Below, piece by piece: positions 1-5,781 of a stretch of DNA of 34,838 nt (the first letter of the stretch is position 1; the number at the start of each line of letters is the position of its first letter). The notes under the pieces are model-generated. The model searched no databases and had not been told where the DNA came from. It saw only the letters and a list, made by a program, of their open reading frames with translations. A program made the position numbers and the translations under genes. Origin of the DNA: a virus. The DNA lies in the IMG/VR virus record IMGVR_UViG_3300042549_002343, positions 1-34,838 of that record; one strand, given 5' to 3'.

Positions 1-89
1 TACAAAAAGAGCAATTATTTACAATTGAGGGAATAGTTTTTATAGCAGTTCAAGCACTAATTATGTTACCATTAATATTTACAAAATGA
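1..89 (+). CDS. C-terminal end of secreted/membrane lysis-region protein (split by the contig end)
   Basis: This is the 3' end of the gene seen whole at 34358-34669. The reading frame runs through a hydrophobic stretch ending LPLIFTK and stops at TGA 87-89, which overlaps the next start codon in an ATGA junction. See the full-length copy for the description. It is partial only because the circular genome is cut here. Confidence 0.85.
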   Translation, partial: QKEQLFTIEGIVFIAVQALIMLPLIFTK

Positions 90-258
90 AATTTTTAGAA
101 ATTATAAAAGACGAAAAAGGGCAATTTTCAAGCAAAAGAGTAGCAGGTATTCTATGCACAATTATGTTATGTGTTACTATGTATCACAATTCTTTTAGCC
201 CATTAGAATTAGCACCAAGTACAGCATTAGTTGATGCAGTAGCTTTATTAGCATTTGG
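1..258. repeat. Direct terminal repeat, left copy
   Basis: The first 258 bases recur at the right end (34581-34838) with a single difference, T127 here against C34707 there. The repeat begins inside one lysis-region gene and ends inside the next, so it is most simply the overlap of a circular or circularly permuted genome of about 34,580 bp, not a functional terminal repeat beside the terminase genes. The mismatch falls in the third base of Phe codon 14 of the holin-like gene and is silent. Confidence 0.95.
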
Positions 259-298
259 AGCTTTAGGTTTGAGCAGTGTAGAAAAATTTAAAAAGTAA
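86..298 (+). CDS. Holin-like small membrane protein
   Basis: The product has 70 residues, with a charged N-terminus (about 1-18, containing the phrase FSSKR), a first membrane segment at about 19-33, a short loop, and a second at about 45-64. It ends in a Lys-rich tail. Two short membrane segments, this size and a place 38 bp upstream of the endolysin gene fit a class II-type holin, which would form inner-membrane lesions and release the endolysin. The start overlaps the stop of the preceding gene (ATGA), so the two are probably translationally coupled. No catalytic motif is present. The holin role is inferred from topology and context; similar short proteins with an FSSKR-like N-terminus are common in Bacteroidetes phages. 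Confidence 0.6.
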   Translation: MKFLEIIKDEKGQFSSKRVAGILCTIMLCVTMYHNSFSPLELAPSTALVDAVALLAFGALGLSSVEKFKK

Positions 299-335
299 AC
301 TAATAACTTTACAAAGTTAACTTAAAAGTAAACTT

Positions 336-791
336 ATGAAAATAACGAAAGCAAGTAATAACCTAATTGAATTAATAAAAAAATTTGAAGGATTCAGCGC
401 AAAGCCATATTTATGTCCAGCGAAAGTAGCAACTATTGGATATGGAAATACATTTTATGCGAATGGCGAAAAAGTTAAATTAACTGATATTGCAATAAGC
501 GAATCACAAGCAGTAGATTTACTAAAACAAACTTTGTCACAGTACGAAAAAGCAGTAGATTCTTATTGTCGTGATGACATAAACCAAAACCAATTTGATG
601 CATTAGTTGACTTTGCTTATAACTGTGGTAATGGTAATTTAAAAAGCAGTACCTTGCTAAAAAAAGTAAATGCAAATCCAAATGATATTACAATAGGTTT
701 GGAGTTTGCGAAATGGAATAAAGGTGGTGGAAAAATACTCAATGGATTGGTCAAAAGAAGGGCAGCAGAAAGCGAATTATACTTTAGATAG
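336..791 (+). CDS. Endolysin, GH24 (T4-type) lysozyme
   Basis: A 151-residue muramidase that would cleave the N-acetylmuramic acid-N-acetylglucosamine bond of peptidoglycan at the end of infection. The GH24 active-site pattern is clear: E18 in KKFEG, C27 nine residues later, and T33 in ATIGYGNT, giving the E-8aa-(D/C)-5aa-T spacing with Cys in the Asp position. Further family features are FDALVDFAYNCG near 88-99 and the C-terminal GLVKRRAAE helix at about 136-144. Length is normal for a single-domain phage lysozyme. There is no signal peptide or SAR segment, so release should depend on the holin-like protein just upstream. The short upstream gap holds the 10-bp palindrome AAGTTAACTT (314-323). 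Confidence 0.92.
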   Translation: MKITKASNNLIELIKKFEGFSAKPYLCPAKVATIGYGNTFYANGEKVKLTDIAISESQAVDLLKQTLSQYEKAVDSYCRDDINQNQFDALVDFAYNCGNGNLKSSTLLKKVNANPNDITIGLEFAKWNKGGGKILNGLVKRRAAESELYFR

Positions 792-915
792 TGTAGATAT
801 AGAACGAGCAAAAATAGTGGCTATAATCGAAGATAAATACAAGCAGAAAGAAATAGACAAACACACAACACAAAGTAATAACAAAACACGCAAAGTTATA
901 ACAAAACGCAAATGA
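742..915 (+). CDS. Small hypothetical basic protein overlapping the endolysin end
   Basis: This 57-residue frame is very rich in Lys, Thr and Asn and ends TKRK. It begins inside the endolysin gene in another frame (ATG 742; an earlier ATG at 706 is possible) and continues 124 bp past the endolysin stop. Its TGA (913-915) overlaps the ATG of the next small gene. That junction (AAACGCAAATGA) is repeated exactly at the end of the next gene, which is the main reason to think it is translated. No domain is recognised. It could instead be unselected frame in the endolysin tail. Confidence 0.4.
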   Translation: MDWSKEGQQKANYTLDSVDIERAKIVAIIEDKYKQKEIDKHTTQSNNKTRKVITKRK

Positions 916-1022
916 ATATTGAATTAGCAAAGCAAATACTTATTTCAGAAATCAATCAATATAAACAATATTGGACATTAAAAATGAAAGTTTTATATAA
1001 GTTAAAAAACAAACGCAAATGA
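912..1022 (+). CDS. Very small hypothetical protein (36 aa)
   Basis: A 36-residue frame starts MNIELAKQIL and ends KLKNKRK. It is coupled by ATGA overlaps on both sides: its ATG (912-914) overlaps the previous stop, and its TGA (1020-1022) overlaps the start of the spanin-like gene at 1019. It looks like an amphipathic helix followed by a basic tail, with no clear membrane segment. It fills the space between two lysis genes exactly, which supports a real translated unit, but function is unknown. Confidence 0.5.
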   Translation: MNIELAKQILISEINQYKQYWTLKMKVLYKLKNKRK

Positions 1023-1438
1023 AAAATATATACGCAATCCTAATAGCCATTTTATACTGCTTAATTTGTAGCTGTTACACCAAGAACCAAGCAATAGAAA
1101 AGTTCTGTTCACAAGATACTGCCAGTGTAATACTAACGATTCACGATACTATAATAACCGAAACGATACGAACCGATACGATATTTAATGATACTGTGGA
1201 TTCGGTTTATATTACAAAAGATAAACTTGAAATAGTTTATATCAAGAAGTTTGGTAAAGTATACATAGAAGGCAAGTGCAAAGGTGACACGATTTACTAC
1301 GAGAAAAAAGTATTGATTGAAGTACCTATTGACTGTCCAAAACAATCTTGGTTTGACCAAATGATACTTGAAGCAAAGTGGTGGTTACTTGTAATTATAG
1401 CAATACTTATTTTGGTAATATTTAAACGAAATGGATAA
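1019..1438 (+). CDS. Unimolecular spanin-like lipoprotein
   Basis: A 139-residue protein with a hydrophobic leader (4-18) ending in a lipobox-like ICSC with the lipidated residue at C19, a central extracytoplasmic part rich in Thr, Ile and Asp (repeated HDTI/TDTI/NDTV), and a strong C-terminal membrane segment at about 120-135 followed by KRNG. An N-terminal lipid anchor plus a C-terminal transmembrane helix is the topology of unimolecular spanins such as T1 gp11, which link and disrupt the outer membrane after the endolysin acts. Position just after the endolysin supports this. The Cys at -2 of the lipobox is unusual. The spanin role is inferred; proteins of this shape in Bacteroidetes phages are usually left unannotated. 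Confidence 0.55.
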   Translation: MKNIYAILIAILYCLICSCYTKNQAIEKFCSQDTASVILTIHDTIITETIRTDTIFNDTVDSVYITKDKLEIVYIKKFGKVYIEGKCKGDTIYYEKKVLIEVPIDCPKQSWFDQMILEAKWWLLVIIAILILVIFKRNG

Positions 1439-1619
1439 AATAATATTAACTGTTGAAAACAGCTATTGTAAGCACACAATAGAATTAAGTGAGGATTCAG
1501 ATATTGAACAAATGTTTACTGCATTTAGGGCAATATTAGTAGGGTTAACTTATCCTGAAGTTGTTATAAATAACCATATTTTAGAGCTATCAGAAGAGAT
1601 TATACCTAATGAGGTATGA
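1431..1619 (+). CDS. Hypothetical small acidic protein
   Basis: The 62-residue product begins MDKIILTVENSY and is acidic, with alternating beta-like and helical segments. It overlaps the preceding spanin-like gene by 8 bp, which supports co-translation. The opening phrase (ITLTVENSY-like) recurs in small Bacteroidetes phage proteins of unknown role near lysis genes. No catalytic or metal-binding motif is visible. Confidence 0.65.
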   Translation: MDKIILTVENSYCKHTIELSEDSDIEQMFTAFRAILVGLTYPEVVINNHILELSEEIIPNEV

Positions 1620-1663
1620 TATAGCATACAAAAAGTTCATAAATGTATTAAATAACAATCACT

Positions 1664-1846
1664 ATGAAAGACTACAAAATTGCATACGAGTTCAATGGTC
1701 GTAAAATGTACACCATTGTACGCGCGAGAAACGTACAAGAAGCTAAACAGCAAATCAATGACAGGCTTAATTTTATAGAAGTTAAGGATATCACACCACC
1801 TGATGAAACATTAGACTATATCAAGAATTTATTTGGAATGAAATAA
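1664..1846 (+). CDS. Hypothetical small protein
   Basis: A 60-residue protein with a beta-rich start (YKIAYEFNGRKMYTIV), the phrase ARNVQEAKQQI at about 21-31, and an acidic then helical end (DETLDYIKNLFGMK). The arrangement resembles small phage modules in which 'ARN..EAK' precedes a helix. The last base of its stop codon is the first base of the next ATG (TAATG). It sits directly upstream of a metallophosphoesterase and may partner it, but function is unknown. Confidence 0.7.
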   Translation: MKDYKIAYEFNGRKMYTIVRARNVQEAKQQINDRLNFIEVKDITPPDETLDYIKNLFGMK

Positions 1847-2565
1847 TGGCTAAAATTAGACCAAGACTAACACCAGAAGAGTACGATTCTATCAAGAAAA
1901 TTAGAATTGAAAATAATCAAAAAAGAGTGTTGGTAATTGGTGACCTGCACGAGCCTTTTTGTCTTGATGGTTATTTTGAATTTTGTAAAGATATTTACAC
2001 TAAATATAAGTGTACGGATGTACTTTATATTGGCGATATAGTAGACAATCATTTTGCGTCTTATCACGAAACAATACCTGATTCAATTGGTGGTGGTGAT
2101 GAGTTAGAGTTTGCTATTAGTAAACTTAAGAAGTGGCACGATTACTTTCCAAATGCTACTGTTATTATAGGTAACCACGATAGGTTGATTATGCGTAAAG
2201 CACAAACTGGTGGCATAAGCAGTAAATGGATTAAAGATTACAAAGATGTTTTAGAAGTTCCAACTTGGAATTTTGTTGATAGGCACGTAATTGATAATGT
2301 TCAATACTTACACGGTGAGGGCGGCACGGCAAAGGTTAAATGCAAAGGTGATATGATGAGTACAGTTCAAGGACATTTGCATACACAAGCATACACTGAA
2401 TGGTTTGTAGGTGCTAACTTTAAAATTTTCGGAATGCAAATCGGTGCGGGGATAGACCATAAAAACCAAGCATTCTCATACGCAAAGTATGGTAAGAAAC
2501 CTGCAATAGGATGTGGTGTGGTTATAAACGGAACTACTGCAATAAATGAACTAATGGAGTTATAA
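1846..2565 (+). CDS. Calcineurin-like metallophosphoesterase
   Basis: A 239-residue two-metal phosphoesterase. All core motifs are visible in order: GDLH (32-35), GDIVD (63-67), GNHD followed by Arg (109-113), LHGEG (155-159) and GHLH (176-179). These supply the Asp, His and Asn ligands of a dinuclear metal site. The substrate is not evident; phage members of this superfamily act as phosphatases or nucleases, and the small size without extra domains fits a soluble enzyme. It lies in the lysis-side operon, joined by TAATG junctions to both neighbours, and may act late or on nucleotides or RNA. The superfamily is certain; the biological role is not. Confidence 0.88.
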   Translation: MAKIRPRLTPEEYDSIKKIRIENNQKRVLVIGDLHEPFCLDGYFEFCKDIYTKYKCTDVLYIGDIVDNHFASYHETIPDSIGGGDELEFAISKLKKWHDYFPNATVIIGNHDRLIMRKAQTGGISSKWIKDYKDVLEVPTWNFVDRHVIDNVQYLHGEGGTAKVKCKGDMMSTVQGHLHTQAYTEWFVGANFKIFGMQIGAGIDHKNQAFSYAKYGKKPAIGCGVVINGTTAINELMEL

Positions 2566-2879
2566 TGATAAGTAGCTTCCAAATATTAGGGCAAACAATT
2601 GAAGTGATAATAGACAATGAATATTGCCACAAAAATAAATGTTACGGTCAATTCATACCATTTGAGAACAAAATAATAATAGCGAATAAATTTAAATCTA
2701 AAAAAGTTTGGGTAGATTACAAACAAGAAATAATTGATAGCACTTTCTTTCACGAGCTGATTCATTGCCTGTTATTTTATGCTGATTCAAAGAGTTGGTT
2801 AGATGAGAAATTAGTTGACAAACTTGGAAACTTCTTGCACCAATATGAAATAAGTAAATGTGAAAAAATCACAATTTAA
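2565..2879 (+). CDS. Putative HExxH zinc metallopeptidase-like protein
   Basis: The 104-residue protein carries FFHELIHCLL at about 61-70, a clear HExxH zinc site (H63, E64, H67), with an acidic DEKLVDKLGNFLHQ segment at about 80-93 where a third ligand (E81) could sit. It is shorter than most characterised zincins and resembles compact HExxH proteins found in many phages, whose substrates are unknown. It is the last gene before the terminator at 3014-3043 and shares a TAATG junction with the metallophosphoesterase. Protease activity is inferred from the motif alone. Confidence 0.7.
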   Translation: MISSFQILGQTIEVIIDNEYCHKNKCYGQFIPFENKIIIANKFKSKKVWVDYKQEIIDSTFFHELIHCLLFYADSKSWLDEKLVDKLGNFLHQYEISKCEKITI

Positions 2880-2898
2880 GTACGTTATTTGCTTAATA

Positions 2899-2945
2899 TC
2901 ACACAAAAGTGACATTTAAAAGTAAGAATATCAGTTTTAAACTGA
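2899..2945. promoter_or_regulatory. Operator-like inverted repeats after the lysis operon
   Basis: Two inverted repeats lie in the intergenic gap: TCAC/GTGA (2899-2902 and 2909-2912, 6-nt spacer), and TCAGTTT/AAACTGA (2931-2937 and 2939-2945) around a single central base. The second is a compact 15-bp near-palindrome of the kind bound by dimeric regulators; it is too tight to be a good RNA hairpin. No repressor gene is recognised in the genome, so the binder, if any, is unknown. Confidence 0.35.
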
Positions 2946-2966
2946 CATATAAAATATAAAACATAA

Positions 2967-3004
2967 CTCGCCAAATCTATATAAAATTAGCTACATTTGG
3001 CGAG
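2967..3004. repeat. Perfect 10-bp inverted repeat with 18-nt loop
   Basis: CTCGCCAAAT (2967-2976) is the exact reverse complement of ATTTGGCGAG (2995-3004). It is the most GC-rich stretch in an otherwise very AT-rich gap and stands 9 bp before a separate terminator hairpin. It could be a cruciform or operator, part of an origin, or a second transcript-end structure. There is no T-run directly after it, so it is not itself a standard terminator. Confidence 0.6.
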
Positions 3005-3013
3005 GTATAATGA

Positions 3014-3043
3014 ACTCAAATATTCAATTATTTGGGTTTTTTT
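3014..3043 (+). terminator. Rho-independent terminator ending the lysis-side operon
   Basis: ACTCAAATA (3014-3022) pairs with TATTTGGGT (3029-3037), with one T-G wobble and a 6-nt loop, and runs straight into a T tract (3037-3043). It lies downstream of the HExxH gene stop and upstream of the early-region promoter, so it separates late lysis transcription from the early operon. Confidence 0.8.
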
Positions 3044-3111
3044 ATGTCCTTTAAAAAAATAAATACGTTAATTATCAAACACTTATAAAATTAATAAAAA
3101 AATTATTATGT

Positions 3112-3136
3112 TTTGTAATAAATAGTTGTACATTTG
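3112..3136 (+). promoter_or_regulatory. Candidate host-type promoter for the early small-gene operon
   Basis: TACATTTG (3129-3136) is a perfect match to the Bacteroidetes -7 box TAnnTTTG. The nearest upstream TTTG (3112-3115) is only 13 nt away, shorter than the usual spacing, so the -33 element is weak or absent. The start of transcription would fall about 20 bp before the ATG at 3163. Its place right after a terminator and before a long run of + strand genes supports it. Confidence 0.45.
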
Positions 3137-3162
3137 TCAAACAATTAACGGAAATAAAAATT

Positions 3163-3351
3163 ATGACAACTGCAACAACACAAGCAAATTATTACAATGT
3201 AATTGATAGTATGGGTAGACCAACAGAAATTTACTATTGTGCTTCTAACATTAAAGATGCTTTTCAAATGTTTAAAGCTGACAAACCTAATTTTCAAAAG
3301 CATTACTATGGTAAACTAAAAAGAGGTTACAATGGTGGTGTAAGAGGATAA
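3163..3351 (+). CDS. Hypothetical protein, first gene of the early operon
   Basis: A 62-residue product opening with a Thr/Ala-rich tail, then VIDSMGRPTEIYYCASNIKD at about 13-32, a predicted small beta-helix fold, and a basic Gly-rich end (KRGYNGGVRG). No domain is recognised. As the first gene after the candidate promoter it is expected to be transcribed early and abundantly, as is common for small phage takeover proteins, but nothing in the sequence shows a target. Confidence 0.7.
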   Translation: MTTATTQANYYNVIDSMGRPTEIYYCASNIKDAFQMFKADKPNFQKHYYGKLKRGYNGGVRG

Positions 3352-3387
3352 AGATAAAAAATCCCACAGTATTCGTACAGGGTTGAC

Positions 3388-3410
3388 AAGCTGGAAAGAC
3401 AGCTTTTATT
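3388..3410 (+). terminator. Hairpin between early genes (weak terminator or processing site)
   Basis: AAGCTG (3388-3393) pairs with CAGCTT (3400-3405) around the loop GAAAGA and is followed by TTATT. Just upstream, CCC and GGG flank a possible GTA-TTCG-TAC mini-hairpin (3363-3383). The structure sits between the first early gene and the rest of the operon and may attenuate or stabilise the transcript. Confidence 0.4.
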
Positions 3411-3430
3411 AACTTTTAAAAACTAAAACA

Positions 3431-3661
3431 ATGGAAAAAATCACATCACTAACATTTTACAACTCAATTACAAATGAGTTTATGGTAGAACTAACACTTT
3501 ACAAAAAAGGTATAGGCTACTGCGTATTGACTGATTCAGGTAACAACATAGGTGGAAAGAATATGCTTGACAATAGCTTTGCAGTTACCTATTTTAACGA
3601 TGCAATCAAAGAAGTAAAACAATACTATCAATCACAAGGAATAATTTATAACACAAAATAA
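3431..3661 (+). CDS. Hypothetical early protein
   Basis: The 76-residue product starts MEKITSLTFYNSITNEF. It has a beta-rich first half and a helical C-terminal part (FNDAIKEVKQYYQSQ). No known motif is visible. An A-rich leader without a Shine-Dalgarno sequence precedes the start, as for its neighbours. Confidence 0.65.
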   Translation: MEKITSLTFYNSITNEFMVELTLYKKGIGYCVLTDSGNNIGGKNMLDNSFAVTYFNDAIKEVKQYYQSQGIIYNTK

Positions 3662-3662
3662 T

Positions 3663-3758
3663 ATGAAAAATCAAATTTTAGAATTAATATTAGGAATAAT
3701 TTTAGTAGCAGCAACATTTGCAACGCTATATGTTTTACTTTTAATCACACACGAATAA
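3663..3758 (+). CDS. Single-span membrane micropeptide (31 aa)
   Basis: A 31-residue frame starting MKNQILELI is almost entirely a hydrophobic helix (about 7-28, rich in Leu, Ile, Val and Ala) followed by THE. It begins 1 bp after the previous stop, and its TAA shares its last base with the ATG at 3758 (TAATG). Exact packing between neighbours supports translation. It would sit in the host inner membrane; its role is unknown. Confidence 0.55.
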   Translation: MKNQILELILGIILVAATFATLYVLLLITHE

Positions 3759-4018
3759 TGAAAATCACAATCACAAAAACAGTAGAAGAAACGCACGAAT
3801 TAGAATTACCTGCGTATCGTAAGAACAGTTGCCACTACTTTAAAATAGTAAGTGAAACAGAAGCAGTGTTAGTTTGTACTTATTTAAATGGCGAATCAAT
3901 CGCAACAAGTTCAACCAGTAGTGCATTAAGTTTAGCACCATTAGAATCAAGTGCTGAAGAGTTTGATGCCAAGTTCAATCAAGTATTTACCTTAATCAGC
4001 GAGAAAGCATCATTATGA
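3758..4018 (+). CDS. Hypothetical early protein
   Basis: The 86-residue product starts MKITITKTVEETHELELPAY, a beta-hairpin-like opening common in small phage proteins, followed by a Ser/Thr/Ala-rich middle (SIATSSTSSALSLAPLESSA) and a helical, acidic end. No catalytic motif. It is linked by a TAATG junction to the micropeptide upstream and by a 4-bp overlap to the next gene. Confidence 0.65.
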   Translation: MKITITKTVEETHELELPAYRKNSCHYFKIVSETEAVLVCTYLNGESIATSSTSSALSLAPLESSAEEFDAKFNQVFTLISEKASL

Positions 4019-4215
4019 CACCATTAGAAAAAGCAAGAAAGTTAGTTGAAAAATATTATTGGATATTTGGCGATGGGTATTTAGGGCAACAACATATACA
4101 ATGTGCATTAATAGCAGTTGATGAAATTGAAAATTTAATGTACGAATCTGGTAACACACCTGAATTTACTAAAAAATATTGGCAAGAAGTTAAAAAAGAA
4201 ATAGAAAATTTATGA
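4015..4215 (+). CDS. Hypothetical helical protein
   Basis: A 66-residue, mostly helical protein starting MTPLEKARKLVEKYY, with GQQHIQCALIAVDEIENL in the middle and KKYWQEVKKEIENL at the end. Similar small helical proteins are common in Bacteroidetes phages and have no assigned role. Both ends overlap neighbouring genes by ATGA junctions. It shares the opening MTPLE with the next gene, which suggests a copied translation start or a distant paralog. Confidence 0.65.
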   Translation: MTPLEKARKLVEKYYWIFGDGYLGQQHIQCALIAVDEIENLMYESGNTPEFTKKYWQEVKKEIENL

Positions 4216-4436
4216 CACCATTAGAAAGATACGAATTAAACTTTGCACCTACGTTAATAGACATTTATACTGCAACTAAAGAACTAATTGCATCAAAGGT
4301 AAGTATGACTAAAGCAGGTAGAATATTATGCACTACAACAGGCTCTATAAGCGGTGCAATAAAACGAAGTGGAGTGTACACAAATCAAAAAACAAATAAA
4401 ACATATATTTTAAAATTATGCAAAAAGAACGTCTAA
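4212..4436 (+). CDS. Putative small DNA-binding (HTH-like) protein
   Basis: The 74-residue product has a helical N-terminus and, at about 32-55, SMTKAGRILCTTTGSISGAI followed by KRSGVY, which reads like a helix-turn-helix in which the recognition helix follows a 'TTTGSIS' turn. The C-terminus is basic. This resembles the HTH of NUMOD- or homing-endonuclease-associated modules, where 'A...LG....SI..A..' is typical. No nuclease domain is attached. It overlaps the next gene by 19 bp. DNA binding is an inference. Confidence 0.5.
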   Translation: MTPLERYELNFAPTLIDIYTATKELIASKVSMTKAGRILCTTTGSISGAIKRSGVYTNQKTNKTYILKLCKKNV

Positions 4437-4657
4437 AAAAAGAAGTAGTTTTATCACTACTGGAAAGCCAAGAAGCAATTGGCTACATAGCTGATAAAAT
4501 GGGAGTACAATTCCAAACAGTATTAAAGCAAATAATAAGTGAATCGCCAACACTATGCAAATTACCTTATACAATAGCTATTAAAAATGCTTTAGGGTTA
4601 CCATTGAAGGAAACAATAACCGAACTATACAATAACGATGGAGGGTATAAAGAATGA
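4418..4657 (+). CDS. Hypothetical HTH-like protein
   Basis: A 79-residue protein in which EAIGYIADKMGVQFQTVLKQI (about residues 19-39) looks like an XRE- or Lrp-like helix-turn-helix ('IAdkmGV....vlk.i'). The rest is helical, with an acidic end (ELYNNDGGYKE). It may be a small early regulator. It overlaps the genes on both sides (19 bp and 4 bp). DNA binding is not proven. Confidence 0.5.
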   Translation: MQKERLKKEVVLSLLESQEAIGYIADKMGVQFQTVLKQIISESPTLCKLPYTIAIKNALGLPLKETITELYNNDGGYKE

Positions 4658-4833
4658 GCATACAAGAAGAAGAAAACAAGTTAGCTATACTATGGCAATA
4701 CTACAAGAACTGTTTAGAAATAACCCACACTGGCGAATGTGATGACCAAGAATTTATAGAACTTGGCAAAGCAGCTAACAAATGGAGACTACAAAAGGAA
4801 TTAGTACACAAGTTAAAAAACGAAAACAAATGA
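4654..4833 (+). CDS. Hypothetical helical protein
   Basis: A 59-residue frame starting MSIQEEENKLAILWQYYKNC, acidic then basic at the end (HKLKNENK). It overlaps the previous gene by 4 bp (ATGA at 4654) and the next by 4 bp (ATGA at 4830), which gives good support for translation despite its size. It reads as two amphipathic helices. Function unknown. Confidence 0.6.
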   Translation: MSIQEEENKLAILWQYYKNCLEITHTGECDDQEFIELGKAANKWRLQKELVHKLKNENK

Positions 4834-5033
4834 GCAAACAAACAGCAGTAGAATGGTTAATTGATAAAATATATTTTAACCAAGTAGAGGTGAATAGAGA
4901 ATTACTTGACCAAGCACTTGAAATGGAAAAGAATCAAATTGAAAAAGCCTTTTGTAAAGGATTTATAACAGAAGGTGATTTAGTTATAATTTGTGAACAA
5001 TACATAGAAGAAATATACGGAGGTAAAAAATGA
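4830..5033 (+). CDS. MSKQTAVEW family small protein, copy 1
   Basis: This 67-residue protein begins MSKQTAVEWL and contains the helical core ALEMEKNQIEKAF. The start at 4830 is chosen over an in-frame ATG 48 bp upstream because it gives an ATGA overlap with the previous stop and matches the start of the paralog that follows. The family is widespread in Bacteroidetes phages, with pattern 'QTAVEWL ... A..MEK.QI..A' and usually ending 'YYNETY', and has no assigned function. Here the C-terminus is 'YIEEIYGGKK'. Confidence 0.75.
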   Translation: MSKQTAVEWLIDKIYFNQVEVNRELLDQALEMEKNQIEKAFCKGFITEGDLVIICEQYIEEIYGGKK

Positions 5034-5233
5034 GCAAACAAACAGCAGTTGAATGGTTAGAACAAGAATTTATTGCCCTGCAAAATTATAGCGTAAATGA
5101 ACTTGGATTATTTGCAAAAGCCAAAGAAATGGAAAAGGAGCAGATAAAAGATGCTTATTGGTCATCCTATAAAGAAGGTCAGTATAGCGGAGATAAAACG
5201 GCAGATGAATATTACAACGAAACATATAAATAA
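5030..5233 (+). CDS. MSKQTAVEW family small protein, copy 2
   Basis: A 67-residue tandem paralog of the gene at 4830, with the same length. It shares the N-terminal MSKQTAVEWL, AKEMEKEQI in the middle, and the typical family ending DEYYNETYK. The first 30 bases of the two genes differ at one position, so the duplication or a later gene conversion kept the 5' end alike while the rest diverged. The 4-bp ATGA overlap shows co-translation. Function unknown. Confidence 0.75.
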   Translation: MSKQTAVEWLEQEFIALQNYSVNELGLFAKAKEMEKEQIKDAYWSSYKEGQYSGDKTADEYYNETYK

Positions 5234-5240
5234 ATAAATT

Positions 5241-5405
5241 ATGAGCAGAATAGACACACTACGAAACCGATACGACAAAATAAACCGTTTACGCAACATT
5301 GCAATAAATGAACGCAATATTTTAAAAACAAAACAAGCGCAATGGTTACTTTACTCAATCACAACAACACTTAACTTAATTAGCCAACCACAGCAATGGA
5401 ATTAG
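5241..5405 (+). CDS. Hypothetical basic helical protein (54 aa)
   Basis: A 54-residue frame starts MSRIDTLRNRYDKINRLRN, Arg/Asn-rich and helical, and ends SQPQQWN. It begins 8 bp after the previous stop and overlaps the next gene by 10 bp, filling an otherwise empty 160-bp gap. The basic helix could bind nucleic acid. No family is recognised. Confidence 0.5.
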   Translation: MSRIDTLRNRYDKINRLRNIAINERNILKTKQAQWLLYSITTTLNLISQPQQWN

Positions 5406-5581
5406 ACAAAATAAGTAACATAGAATTAGGTGGAATAGACACCAGTGATTATCCTGACTTTTGCGATGCTTACATAGTATCAGCAGAAATAGATGGAGTT
5501 GAATTAACCGATGCAGAAATAGAAGAATTGAACTGCAATAGTGAGTTTGTATATGACTGTGTTTTAAAAGAATTATTCTAA
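5396..5581 (+). CDS. Hypothetical acidic protein
   Basis: The 61-residue product is very acidic and contains GGIDTSDYPDFCDAYI at about 12-27 and LTDAEIEELN at about 37-46. The 'DGIDT.DYPDFCDAYI.SA..DG.ELTD.ELE.LN' pattern recurs in small proteins of many phages. An acidic DNA-mimic role is possible but unproven. Its stop shares a base with the next ATG (TAATG). Confidence 0.7.
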   Translation: MELDKISNIELGGIDTSDYPDFCDAYIVSAEIDGVELTDAEIEELNCNSEFVYDCVLKELF

Positions 5582-5781
5582 TGAAATTATCAGATTTAGA
5601 ACATAACGAAAAATTTTTATTATCTCAAATTCAAGAACTTGAAGAAGAAATAATAATACTTTTGCAGAATATATTAACAAAAAAAGTTATATTGCAACAC
5701 GATAAGTATTCAGAACAAATCTGTATTTATAGAAATCAATTAGAACAAACAAGAAAACAAATTAAACAATGGAAAATTTAA
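5581..5781 (+). CDS. Coiled-coil hypothetical protein
   Basis: A 66-residue protein that is helical throughout, with heptad-like Leu/Ile spacing (LSQIQELEEEIIILLQNIL, then IYRNQLEQTRKQIKQW). It is probably a short antiparallel coiled coil. It overlaps the ERF gene by 13 bp and may be a partner or regulator of recombination, on context only. Confidence 0.6.
   Translation: MKLSDLEHNEKFLLSQIQELEEEIIILLQNILTKKVILQHDKYSEQICIYRNQLEQTRKQIKQWKI

Noticed and set aside
2881-2910. DnaA box-like TATCACACA near the lysis-operon end
   Set aside because: It differs from TTATNCACA at key positions and is not clustered with others, so it was not reported as an origin box.
4782-4829. Upstream extension of the first MSKQTAVEW gene
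   Set aside because: Starting at 4782 would add 16 unrelated residues and overlap the 4654 gene deeply; the ATG at 4830 gives an ATGA junction and matches the paralog.
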